From: Chromatiales bacterium 21-64-14
GTDB taxonomy: Bacteria > Pseudomonadota > Gammaproteobacteria > 21-64-14
Assembly: GCA_002255365.1 (NCBI GenBank)
Contig: NCBI01000002.1
Coordinates: 81,401-145,400, forward strand
Direction of reading: 5' to 3'
Length of the DNA: 64,000 bases
Under the pieces are notes generated by a model, which saw only the letters and a program-made list of their open reading frames with translations, was not told the DNA's origin and did not search any database. Every line of letters starts with the position of its first letter. Positions within the stretch are counted from its first letter, which is position 1. The position numbers and the translations under genes are program-made. Shown one piece after another: positions 45,632 through 53,406 of the stretch.

Positions 45632-46954
45632 TTACTTCATGTGGTCACCTGCGAGGACGAGGCCCTTGAGCACGTTGATCGCCTCATACAGTTGGAAGTC
45701 CTGGCGCGCCAGCTTCGACAGTGCAGGACCGTCGGAACTTCCCGCGCTCGCCTCGCTGGCCTTGGTACCGTTGCGCAGGTGCCCGGACAAATCCACTTCC
45801 TTCACGGATTCGAACTCGGGCCGCTGGACGCCCGTCACCTTCATGTTCGGAACCACGATGTCGGGGGTGATACCCTCGGCCTGGATCGAACGCCCGGAGG
45901 GCGTGTAGTACATGGCGGTGGTCAACTTCAGGGCCCCACCGCTGCTGAGCGGTAAGATGGTCTGCACCGACCCCTTGCCGAAGGTCCGGGTGCCGAGCAG
46001 GATCGCGCGATGGTGGTCCTGCAGGGCGCCGGAGACGATCTCCGACGCGGACGCGGAGCCACCATTCACCAGGACCACCATGGGCGCGCCATTCAGGATG
46101 TCTCCGGGGGTGGCTTCGAAGCTCATACGCGAATCACTCACACGGCCCTTGGTGTAGACGATCAAGCCTTTGTTGAGGAACGCATCCGCGACCCCCACCG
46201 CGCCATTCAACACGCCGCCGGGATTGTTGCGCAGGTCCAGCACCAGCCCCTTCAGCTTGCCGCCGTTCTTTTTCTTGAGGGCGCGTATCGCACGGACCAT
46301 ATTCTCCGCGGTCGGCGCCTGGAACTGGGTGATGCGCACGTAGCCGAACCCGTCCTCTAGCATCCGGCTCTTCACGCTCTGCACCTTGATCACGGCGCGC
46401 GTTACGGTGATCTTGATGGGCCGCGGTTCCCCTTCACGCACGATGGTAAGAACGATTTTTGAGCCCGGCTTCCCGCGCATCAGGTTCACGGCCTGCGTGA
46501 GGCTGAGGCCCTTCACCGGTGTCTCGCCGAGAAAGATGATCAGATCCCCGGCATGCACCCCGGCCTTCTGGGCGGGCGTGTCGTCGATGGGGGCAATGAC
46601 CTTGATGAAGCCGTTCTCCATGCCCACCTCGATCCCGAGCCCGCCGAACTCACCGCTGGTCCCGATCTGCAACTCCTTGAACTGCGCCCGATCGAGATAC
46701 GCGGAATGCGGATCCAGGCCCTCCACCATTCCATTGATCGCGCTGTTCAGCAACGCCTTGTCGGATACCGGCTCCACATAATCCGTCTTGATCTTCTGGA
46801 AGACGGTGGAGAAGGTGCGCAACTCCTGGAGCGGCAGCCCACCGGTCTGCGTGCCGGAGGAGCGGTCCGCCAGCACACTGCGGTCCATGACCAGGCTCAT
46901 GCCCAGTGCGATGCCCAGAACAAGAATCAGGGTGTTGCGGATCGGTGCCTTCAT
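45632..46954 (-). CDS. Carboxy-terminal processing protease (S41 family)
   Basis: This 440-residue periplasmic serine protease has an N-terminal membrane anchor or signal (1-28), a PDZ domain with GLGIEVG ... AGVHAGDLIIFLGETPV (about 85-170), and the catalytic dyad Ser302 (in GGSASASE) with Lys327 (in TRTFGKGS), spaced 25 residues as in plant D1 processing protease. It should cleave C-terminal tails of envelope proteins or of cell wall hydrolases. It follows the EnvC-like gene on the same strand. E. coli Prc is longer; this is the shorter CtpA type. Confidence 0.93.
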   Translation of the reverse strand: MKAPIRNTLILVLGIALGMSLVMDRSVLADRSSGTQTGGLPLQELRTFSTVFQKIKTDYVEPVSDKALLNSAINGMVEGLDPHSAYLDRAQFKELQIGTSGEFGGLGIEVGMENGFIKVIAPIDDTPAQKAGVHAGDLIIFLGETPVKGLSLTQAVNLMRGKPGSKIVLTIVREGEPRPIKITVTRAVIKVQSVKSRMLEDGFGYVRITQFQAPTAENMVRAIRALKKKNGGKLKGLVLDLRNNPGGVLNGAVGVADAFLNKGLIVYTKGRVSDSRMSFEATPGDILNGAPMVVLVNGGSASASEIVSGALQDHHRAILLGTRTFGKGSVQTILPLSSGGALKLTTAMYYTPSGRSIQAEGITPDIVVPNMKVTGVQRPEFESVKEVDLSGHLRNGTKASEASAGSSDGPALSKLARQDFQLYEAINVLKGLVLAGDHMK

Positions 46955-47115
46955 TCTTCGATGCTCCCGGCACGGCAGTGCCCAGTCGGGGCCGCCGGCG
47001 CTGTGACGACGGTGCGGATCAAGGGGGTTGGACAGGGATACACGCGTCTATAAGGTACTCGAAACACCCGGGACTTGGCTATAGCGACGTGGCGGCGCAA
47101 CGATGGCCCCGGGCC

Positions 47116-47137
47116 AGCCCGTATTTCTCACCGGACT
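47116..47137. repeat. Copy 2 of a 22-bp dispersed repeat
   Basis: AGCCCG-T-ATTTCTCACCGG-A-CT matches 43630-43651 except at two positions. The copies are direct repeats about 3.5 kb apart and enclose the DUF389, DJ-1, truncated deacetylase and protease genes. This copy lies in the 231-bp gap between the EnvC-like stop and the protease start. Confidence 0.75.
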
Positions 47138-47185
47138 CGTGCTGCGGCCATCGACGTGCGCGACGAAACCAGCGGGCCCGCCCGG

Positions 47186-48463
47186 CTAACGGTTCATGCC
47201 CACATGCCGTGGCGGCCCGGATCGGCACCAAGCGGCCGGGTCCACCGGGTGCCCGTTATGGCGGATCTCGAAATAGAGCCCGGCATGCTTTTCCCCGCCG
47301 CTGTCACCGACGGTGGCAATCACCTCTCCCGGTTCCACCCAATCGCCGGCCCGCTTGTCGAGGGTTTGGTTGTGCCCGTAGAGGCTCATATAGCCATCAC
47401 CGTGGTCAATGATCATCAGCAGTCCGAACCCCCGTAGCCAATCGGCGAACACCACGCGGCCATAGGACACGGCGCGTACCGGCTGTCCCGGTGGCGCATC
47501 GATCAGGACACCGCGCCACTTGAGTGCGGAGCTCAGCCGCGGGGTCCCGAAGCGGGCCGCGATGCGGCCCTGTGTCGGCCATGTCAAGCGCCCCTTGAGA
47601 CGCCCGAACGGCTGCCCGGGGCTGGGACCGGCGGGGATACCCGCCATGGCATCCTGCAGGTGCCGGAGCAGGCCCTGAAGCCGGGTCTCGTTGCGTTGCA
47701 GGCGCTTCAGTTCGTCGTTTTTGCTCTGGATCTCTCCACCCAGTCGGGCCAGGACCGCGGCGCGCGTGGCGCGGCGCTGCTCAAATGCCTGCTGTTGGGC
47801 CAGCTGTTCCTCCCGGAGCCGGTCGAGCTGTACCACCTGAGCCTCGATCTGGGCCCGGACCACGGAGAGTTGCTGCAACCGCTGGCCTACCGCCTCGATC
47901 TCTTGGCTCCGTGCCCGGTTCAAGTAATCGAAATAAACGGCGAGCCGTCCGAGTTCCTCGGGGTCCTGCTGATTCAGAAAAAGTTTCAGCCGCGGCTGGC
48001 GACCCATGGCGTACGCGGCACGTACCTGCTGGGCCAACGCGCCCCGCTGGGTAGCAAGGGCATCCGTCAGGGCCAGGCGCCTGCGCTGCAACTGAGCGAG
48101 GCGGCGACGCCGGCCGGCCAGCTTCGTGTTCAGGGCTTGGCGCCGTTGGGCAAGCCCCCCCAGCGCGCGTTCAACGTTGCGCAGTTGGACCTCCACCGCA
48201 GAATGCCGCCCCTGCACCGAACCCAGCTCCCGCTCCAGAGCATGGATACGTTGGCGCAATTGAACCAGTTCCGCAGCAGTGGCCTGTCGGCTGGCGGTAG
48301 GGGAACCGGCGGCGGCGGAAACCCCGGTGACCAGCAGTACCGCGCACAGAATTCCTCGCACCGCCGCCACCGCGCGGCAACCGGCCGCCCGCTGCAGCAC
48401 ACGGCGCCGTGAGAATCCGGGAGTGTACTTTATTACCCTATAATGTTTTAATGATAAACGCAT
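47186..48463 (-). CDS. EnvC-like murein hydrolase activator
   Basis: This protein of up to 425 residues has a hydrophobic export segment (about 38-53), a long coiled coil (about 60-270, HALERELGSVQGRHSAVEVQ and similar heptads) and a C-terminal LytM domain. The LytM site is degenerate: KWRGVLIDAPPG replaces the zinc-binding H-x3-G-x-D pattern, while LYGH remains. That is expected of EnvC, which activates amidases at the division site instead of cutting the wall itself. The ATG at 48463 overlaps AT-rich promoter-like DNA; a GTG at 48400 is an alternative start. The S41 protease gene follows. Confidence 0.88.
   Translation of the reverse strand: MRLSLKHYRVIKYTPGFSRRRVLQRAAGCRAVAAVRGILCAVLLVTGVSAAAGSPTASRQATAAELVQLRQRIHALERELGSVQGRHSAVEVQLRNVERALGGLAQRRQALNTKLAGRRRRLAQLQRRRLALTDALATQRGALAQQVRAAYAMGRQPRLKLFLNQQDPEELGRLAVYFDYLNRARSQEIEAVGQRLQQLSVVRAQIEAQVVQLDRLREEQLAQQQAFEQRRATRAAVLARLGGEIQSKNDELKRLQRNETRLQGLLRHLQDAMAGIPAGPSPGQPFGRLKGRLTWPTQGRIAARFGTPRLSSALKWRGVLIDAPPGQPVRAVSYGRVVFADWLRGFGLLMIIDHGDGYMSLYGHNQTLDKRAGDWVEPGEVIATVGDSGGEKHAGLYFEIRHNGHPVDPAAWCRSGPPRHVGMNR
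48439..48444 (+). promoter_or_regulatory. TATAAT -10 box ahead of the ArsR gene
   Basis: A perfect TATAAT lies in an unusually AT-rich stretch (48423-48460) between the divergent EnvC-like and ArsR genes, about 90 bp before the chosen ArsR start. No good -35 at the right distance was found. Autoregulation by the ArsR protein at this AT-rich site is a reasonable guess. Confidence 0.45.
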
Positions 48464-48532
48464 GGAAACATGCCGTTGCGTACGGAATTGCCGTCGGGCA
48501 CGGGCCCGCTGGATCCCACGGGGCAGATGCGG

Positions 48533-48862
48533 ATGAACGCCATCGAAAGTGCGGGGGAAACGTTCCTGATCACCCAGGATGATGACATTGAGCGCGCGTC
48601 CCGGTCCCTCAAGGCGATGTCACACCCGTTGCGCCTGAAGATCCTATGTACACTGGGTGAAAATGAGATCAGTGTACAGGACATCGTCGAGCACGTAGGC
48701 ACCTCACAGAGCAATATCTCCCAGCACTTGGCGATCCTGCGCGACAAGGGGATCCTCGCCTCGCGCAAGGAGTCGAACCGGGTCTACTACCGGGTCGGGG
48801 ATGCCCGCACCCTACGGCTCATCGGTATGATGCGTGAGGTATTCTGTTCCCACAACGGCTAG
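48533..48862 (+). CDS. ArsR-family regulator with persulfide-sensor-like cysteine pair
   Basis: This 109-residue winged-helix protein has SLKAMSHPLRLKILCTLGE followed by the recognition helix SQSNISQHLAILRDKGIL, and YYRVGDARTLRLI in the wing region. Using the ATG at 48533, cysteines fall at 39 (LKILC) and 105 (REVFC), 66 residues apart. SqrR (41 and 107) and BigR (42 and 108) have the same spacing and sense persulfides through these cysteines. Metal sites typical of ArsR or SmtB (CVC) are absent. The start is uncertain: ATGs at 48470 and 48527 are also in frame; GGGG at 48520-48523 suits 48533 best. Confidence 0.85.
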   Translation: MNAIESAGETFLITQDDDIERASRSLKAMSHPLRLKILCTLGENEISVQDIVEHVGTSQSNISQHLAILRDKGILASRKESNRVYYRVGDARTLRLIGMMREVFCSHNG

Positions 48863-48969
48863 CCCGAAGTTCGGGCCGGCGTTCGTCGCACGGGGGCTGA
48901 AACGCCGCCAGCAGCGGCCATAACAAGCGACCGGTGGGAAGTGCAGGCACCCACGTTTCGCGCCGGAGC

Positions 48970-48997
48970 TTCCTTCCAGCCCGCTGGCCGGTATAAT
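48970..48997 (+). promoter_or_regulatory. Promoter candidate for the rhodanese-secB-gpsA group
   Basis: A consensus TATAAT (48992-48997) is preceded at 16 bp by TTCCTT (48970-48975), a weak -35. It lies 77 bp upstream of the rhodanese ATG and after the ArsR stop, so it probably drives the rhodanese gene and perhaps those beyond. Confidence 0.5.
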
Positions 48998-49073
48998 GCG
49001 CGCCGCAGGGTCCCATACCGGGACGCCCCGCCGGTGGCGGTACACAACTCAAACGCGGTCTCCCTACACGGTC

Positions 49074-49529
49074 ATGCCCAAATTCTTTGAATTCGCGGCC
49101 CGTCACTGGACCTTATTTCTGGCGCTCGGTGCGGTGTTGGTGCTGCTGCTGGGCAACGAGGTCCAGCGTTGGCTGCGCGGGCTCAAGAAGGTCGGCCCGT
49201 TGGAGGCGGTACAATTGATCAACCACCGCAATGCGCTGATCCTAGACGTACGCAGCGACGGGGAGTTCAAAGACGGCCATATCCCCCATGCCCGGCATAT
49301 GCCGCTGGAGGGATTGAAAACCACGGCCACGCAACTCGCCAAGTTCAAGGATCGGCCGGTGGTAGTCTATTGCCGGACCGGTAGCCGTTCGGCACGGGCC
49401 GGAAGTCTGCTGCGCGCTCAGGGCTTCGAGGACATCTTCAACCTGGACGGCGGCATCCTGGCTTGGCAGACCGCTAATCTGCCGGTACACCGCGATCAGA
49501 AAGACCTGAAGGGGAAGCAGACCGGGTAA
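49074..49529 (+). CDS. Membrane-anchored rhodanese-like sulfurtransferase
   Basis: This 151-residue protein has one N-terminal membrane helix (WTLFLALGAVLVLLLGNEV, about 12-30) and a rhodanese domain with the active-site loop VVVYCRTGSRSA, in which Cys100 would carry the persulfide. It should transfer sulfane sulfur at the cytoplasmic membrane. The ATG at 49074 is the first that keeps the helix at the N-terminus. It lies in a conserved rhodanese-(grx)-secB-gpsA order. The ArsR gene with a possible persulfide-sensing cysteine pair lies 211 bp upstream. Confidence 0.88.
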   Translation: MPKFFEFAARHWTLFLALGAVLVLLLGNEVQRWLRGLKKVGPLEAVQLINHRNALILDVRSDGEFKDGHIPHARHMPLEGLKTTATQLAKFKDRPVVVYCRTGSRSARAGSLLRAQGFEDIFNLDGGILAWQTANLPVHRDQKDLKGKQTG

Positions 49530-49851
49530 GGCGGGGTGGATCACCCAGGCCCCGCCGGGCGGAGTTCCCGCACGGATCTTTGGGTACCGGTGCCCAAGCC
49601 GTGTAAGATGGGTTCCGGCTGCGGCCTTTACCGCAGCGTGCTGCTCCGATGCGCCGCTGCCGCCTTGGGATGGATTTGGGGGGCTCGACGCCGCAGCTCC
49701 CCCAAGGAACCCGTCGAGCGGGCGGTGTTGCCGGGCCGGATATGACGCAGTACCGGCAATTTCACAGCCACTACCCGTGCGCCGCCCACGCACCCGCCCG
49801 CAGGGCGCGGTGGCACCCGACCAACTAGCGAACACTCCTGGACAAGCAACG
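49530..49851. other. Intergenic region between the rhodanese gene and secB
   Basis: This 322-bp stretch has no convincing gene. A glutaredoxin gene often sits here in related genomes, and none is visible. A possible secB promoter is TTGGGT (49580-49585) with TAAGAT (49604-49609) and an 18-bp spacer. CTCGACG and CGTCGAG form a short spaced inverted repeat near 49685-49715. Confidence 0.55.
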
Positions 49852-50334
49852 ATGACTGATAATACAGATCCGCAGGGCGACCACGCTGCCCAACAGCAGC
49901 TTTCCCTGCACCGGATTTATCTGCGGGACGCGTCCTTCGAAGCCCCCGGCGGGCAGCAAGCCCTCGCTAACGGACACCCGCCGGAAATCAACATGCAGTT
50001 GACCACCAATGTCCAGGAACTGGGGGACGATACCTTTGAAGTCGTGCTGAACGTGACGGTCACGGCTGCCACGGAGGACAAGCCCGTGTTTCTCGTGGAG
50101 GTCCAGCAAGCCGGTCTGTTCGGCGTCACCGGATTCAATCCACCGGAAATGGGCGCGTTGCTGGGCAGCTACTGTCCGAACGTGTTGTACGCGTTTGCGC
50201 GCGAGGCCATCGCGGATCTGGTCGCCAAGGGCGGTTTCCCGCAGTTGTTACTGGCGCCGGTGAACTTCGACGCCATGTATGCCCAGCACCTGCAACAGCA
50301 GCAAGTCGGGGCCCAAGGGCAGGCCGCCCACTAG
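49852..50334 (+). CDS. secB: Protein-export chaperone SecB
   Basis: This 160-residue tetrameric chaperone keeps precursors unfolded and delivers them to SecA. Conserved features are the acidic N-terminus, LHRIYLRDASFEAP, LEVVLNVTV-like strand EVVLNVTVTA, EVQQAGLF and CPNVLYAFAREAIADLVAKGGFP. The ATG at 49852 gives the usual length (155 in E. coli). The gene lies upstream of gpsA, the normal gammaproteobacterial context. No strong ribosome site is seen. Confidence 0.94.
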   Translation: MTDNTDPQGDHAAQQQLSLHRIYLRDASFEAPGGQQALANGHPPEINMQLTTNVQELGDDTFEVVLNVTVTAATEDKPVFLVEVQQAGLFGVTGFNPPEMGALLGSYCPNVLYAFAREAIADLVAKGGFPQLLLAPVNFDAMYAQHLQQQQVGAQGQAAH

Positions 50335-50402
50335 ACGCGGACGCACGGACGCGCCTGCGCCCGTGGTGCGGACATCTGTCGCACGGGCGCTCCGGATCGG
50401 AC

Positions 50403-51422
50403 ATGCACGTGAATCGACGGACCGCCGCTACGATCGCCGTACTGGGAGCGGGCTCCTGGGGCACCGCGCTGGCACTCGCGCTGGCCCGCGACGGGGGCCC
50501 TACCCGGCTATGGGGCCGCGACGGCGCTCACATGGAAGAATTGCAACGCACGCGCCGCAACGAACGCTATCTGCCGGGTTTCCCCTTCCCCGATCATCTC
50601 ACGATCCGCAGCAGCCTTGCCGACACCGCGCAGGGGGCGGACCTGATCCTGGTGGCGGTACCCTGCCGCGGGTTCCGGGCAACCCTGGAGCAGTTGGCCC
50701 GGATTCGCCTGGAAGGCACCGTGGTGGGCTGGGCCACCAAGGGCTTGGAGCCGGGTACCGGAAAACTGCTCCATGAAGTAGCCGAGGAAGTGCTCGGCCC
50801 CGGGATCACGGGCGCCGTGATATCGGGTCCGACTTTCGCGCGCGAGGTGGCCGCCGGCCTGCCGGCGGCGGTAACAGTTGCCTCCCGGAACCCCGCGGTC
50901 ACCCATACCGTCGCCGAGCGACTGCACCACCCCAGTCTCCGCGCCTACACCAGCGATGACGTGGTGGGTGTAGAGCTTGGCGGCGCGGTCAAGAATGCAC
51001 TGGCTATCGCCGCAGGCATCGCCGACGGCCTCGGGTTCGGCGCGAACGCCCGGGCCGCGCTGATCACCCGCGGGCTGGCGGAAATGATCCGACTGGGCGA
51101 ACCCCTCGGCGGGCAGCGCGATACGTTCATCGGGCTCGCGGGTCTCGGCGACCTGGTGCTCACCTGCACCGATAATCAATCCCGCAACCGTCGCGTCGGC
51201 CTGGCCCTCGCGCGCGGCGCCACCGTGGAACAAGCGCTGCAGGAAATCGGTCAAGTGGTGGAAGGGGTGCCCGTCGCGCGGGAACTGGTGCGGCGCGCCC
51301 GTGCCGCACAGGTGGAGATACCCATCACGGAGCAGGTATATCGGGTACTCTTCGAGGGCCTGCCTCCCCGGGACGCGGTGCGCGCCCTCCTGGTTCGGGA
51401 ACAGAAGGCGGAGCATCCATAG
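50403..51422 (+). CDS. gpsA: Glycerol-3-phosphate dehydrogenase [NAD(P)+]
   Basis: This 339-residue enzyme makes sn-glycerol 3-phosphate for phospholipid synthesis from dihydroxyacetone phosphate. It has the dinucleotide-binding loop VLGAGSWGTALA near residues 13-24, WATKGLEPGTG, SGPTFAREVAAGLPAA and the catalytic lysine in GGAVKNALAIAAG. The length matches E. coli GpsA (339). It follows secB and is convergent with trmL. Confidence 0.95.
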   Translation: MHVNRRTAATIAVLGAGSWGTALALALARDGGPTRLWGRDGAHMEELQRTRRNERYLPGFPFPDHLTIRSSLADTAQGADLILVAVPCRGFRATLEQLARIRLEGTVVGWATKGLEPGTGKLLHEVAEEVLGPGITGAVISGPTFAREVAAGLPAAVTVASRNPAVTHTVAERLHHPSLRAYTSDDVVGVELGGAVKNALAIAAGIADGLGFGANARAALITRGLAEMIRLGEPLGGQRDTFIGLAGLGDLVLTCTDNQSRNRRVGLALARGATVEQALQEIGQVVEGVPVARELVRRARAAQVEIPITEQVYRVLFEGLPPRDAVRALLVREQKAEHP

Positions 51423-51464
51423 CCGCGATGTTTTCGTCACCCGCCGGCTCGCTGTTCACACCGG

Positions 51465-51941
51465 TCACCCGCCGGCCGGGGCGCAGCCGGCGAATCCAGT
51501 CTGGCGCCACGCCTCGAAGAGAACCACCGCCACCGCGTTGGAGAGATTGAGGCTCCGGCTGCCGGGCACCATGGGGATGCGGAGCGTGTGATCGGGCGCG
51601 AACTGCTCCAGCACCGGGCCCGGGAGCCCACGGGTCTCGGGTCCGAAAAGCAACGCGTCACCGGTTTCGTATTGGACCCGCGTATAGGACCGTCCCCCCC
51701 GGGTGGAGCAGGCAAAGATCCGCCGCGGGGCCACCCGCGCCTGGAACGTGCTCAGGTCGGCGTACTCCTCGATCGCCGCCCATTCCCGGTAATCCAGTCC
51801 GGCGCGGCGCAGCCGGCGGTCCGAGAGATCGAAGCCCAACGGGCGGATGAGATGCAGGGCAGCCCCCGCGTTGACGCACAGGCGGATGATGTTACCGGTG
51901 TTGGGTGGTATCTCCGGCTGGTAGAGCACGACATGGAACAT
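51465..51941 (-). CDS. trmL: tRNA (cytidine/uridine-2'-O-)-methyltransferase TrmL
   Basis: This 158-residue SPOUT methyltransferase should modify the wobble position 34 of tRNA-Leu. It shows FHVVLYQPEIPPNTGNIIRLC at the start, the SPOUT knot region LLFGPETRGLP and IPMVPGSRSLNLSNAVAVVLFE at the end. The length equals E. coli TrmL (157). The ATG at 51941 is the family start; the longer frame to 52022 overlaps upstream DNA of the dihydroorotate dehydrogenase. It converges on gpsA with 42 bp between stops. Confidence 0.94.
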   Translation of the reverse strand: MFHVVLYQPEIPPNTGNIIRLCVNAGAALHLIRPLGFDLSDRRLRRAGLDYREWAAIEEYADLSTFQARVAPRRIFACSTRGGRSYTRVQYETGDALLFGPETRGLPGPVLEQFAPDHTLRIPMVPGSRSLNLSNAVAVVLFEAWRQTGFAGCAPAGG

Positions 51942-52048
51942 GGTGCCGTCTTCCTGGGCCAACGCGCATCCGCGTCGCGCACTCCTGGACGGGATCGGCG
52001 GGAGCGGGGACAATAAGGGCACTGTTTCCGCAGTCTGCCCGGAGCCCT

Positions 52049-53023
52049 ATGAACTCCATCACAAGCGCCGGACCCAGCCCGCTGGCGGTGGATTTCTGCG
52101 GGTTGACGTTCACCACGCCACTGGTGCTGCTCTCCGGCTGCGTCGGCTTCGGCGATGAGTATACCCGGGTGGAGGGATTCTCCCACCGGGACGTGGGCGC
52201 AGTGTGCCTGAAAGGCACCACCGGCGAACCACGCCTCGGCCTCGCCCCGCACCGGCTGTGGGAAACACCCATGGGCATGCTCAACGCCATCGGCCTGCAG
52301 AACCCCGGAGTCGACCGGGTGGTCCGCGAGATCCTGCCGCAGCTGGACTTCAGCGCGACCCGGTACATCGCCAACGTATCCGGGTCCACGGTGGAGGAAT
52401 ATGTCCAGGTCACCCGCCGTTTCGACGACTCGCCCATCGACGCCATCGAGCTCAACATCTCTTGCCCCAACGTCCGGGAGGGGGGCGTGGTTTTCGGCAA
52501 CGACCCGATCATGTCCGCGCGGGTCGTGGAGGCATGCCGCGCCGTAACGTCCAAACCCCTGATTACCAAACTCTCACCGAACCAGACCGACATCGCGAAC
52601 AACGCGCGTCGCTGCATCGAGGCGGGTACCGATGCCTTCGCGGTCATCAACACACTGATGGGGATGGCGGTCGATATCGAGCGCCGCGTTCCGGTTCTTG
52701 CCAACCTCCAGGGGGGTCTGTCCGGATCCGCGATCAAACCGATTGCGCTGCTGAAGGTCTACCAAGTCCATCAAGTGTGCCAAAAGCATGGCATTCCCAT
52801 CATCGGCCAAGGGGGCATCACCACGCCCGAGGACGCCCTGGAATTCCTGATCGCCGGCGCTACAGCGGTGGGAATCGGCACCGCATTGTTCTACGATCCC
52901 CTGGCCTGTCCGCGCATCAACGCGGGAATCACCGCCTATCTGGAACGCCACGGCCTGGCGAGTGTGGCGGCATTGCGGGGGACCCTGCAGATGCCCGGAG
53001 CGCCCCTTCCCTGCAGCGGCTAA
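52049..53023 (+). CDS. pyrD: Dihydroorotate dehydrogenase, class 1B-type catalytic subunit
   Basis: This 324-residue flavoprotein oxidises dihydroorotate to orotate. The motifs are those of class 1: NAIGLQNPGVD, the catalytic-base cysteine in ELNISCPN (Cys139), KLSPNQTDI, INTLMGMAVD and NLQGGLSGSAIKPIALLKVYQV, and the FMN site in GQGGITTPEDALEFLIAGATAVGIGTALF. The catalytic residue is cysteine, not the serine of the membrane-bound class 2 enzyme common in gammaproteobacteria. Class 1B enzymes usually work with PyrK, and no pyrK is present nearby. GGAG precedes the ATG at 52049 by 4 bases. Only the family match supports orotate as product. Confidence 0.88.
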   Translation: MNSITSAGPSPLAVDFCGLTFTTPLVLLSGCVGFGDEYTRVEGFSHRDVGAVCLKGTTGEPRLGLAPHRLWETPMGMLNAIGLQNPGVDRVVREILPQLDFSATRYIANVSGSTVEEYVQVTRRFDDSPIDAIELNISCPNVREGGVVFGNDPIMSARVVEACRAVTSKPLITKLSPNQTDIANNARRCIEAGTDAFAVINTLMGMAVDIERRVPVLANLQGGLSGSAIKPIALLKVYQVHQVCQKHGIPIIGQGGITTPEDALEFLIAGATAVGIGTALFYDPLACPRINAGITAYLERHGLASVAALRGTLQMPGAPLPCSG

Positions 53024-53406
53024 GCGCTCCGCTTCCCGGTGTGGGCCGCGCCGGAGCCCCGGCTCCGGCGCGGCCCACAAACCGCGGGATACCAAAAACG
53101 TAGCCGATAAAGTCGGTTCGGGCGCAGGGCCCGCATCCGGTCCTGGCAAATCCAACGGCAACCGCGGTCGAAGGCTCCGGCAAGGTCTGGTGAGCCGTGC
53201 ATATCGCTGCCCTCCAGGCCTGCGCCCCACTATTACCAGAAACAACTGGCGATCAGTGCCTTATCTCCGGCCCCACGCGCCCAGCCGGGCGTCGGCACAG
53301 AAATTGCTTGAAATCGTTCCAGAAACCCGATCGCAGGGAGCACCGCGGCACGGCGGCGCCGGAACGACCCGGCACTCCGTCCGCACCGGACCAGGAGGGC
53401 GCACCA
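53024..53406. other. Intergenic region upstream of the MSHA-type pilus operon
   Basis: This 383-bp stretch contains the hairpin at 53040-53079 and the ribosome site AGGAGGG (53393-53399) for the first pilus gene. In-frame upstream sequence of that gene from 53197 lacks family similarity. The pilus promoter must lie here, but no -35/-10 pair with normal spacing could be identified. Confidence 0.55.
53040..53079. terminator. Long GC hairpin downstream of the dihydroorotate dehydrogenase gene
   Basis: Arms of 19 bp (53040-53058 and 53061-53079) pair perfectly around a 2-base spacer; the outer bases are TGTGGGCCGC and GCGGCCCACA. It lies 16 bp after the stop. No thymine tract follows, so it is either a factor-dependent or imperfect terminator, or a palindromic repeat. 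Confidence 0.6.

Noticed and set aside
53197..53406. Upstream extension of mshI in the same frame
   Set aside because: The extra 70 residues are basic and proline-rich without family similarity and they precede the strong ribosome site at 53393-53399.
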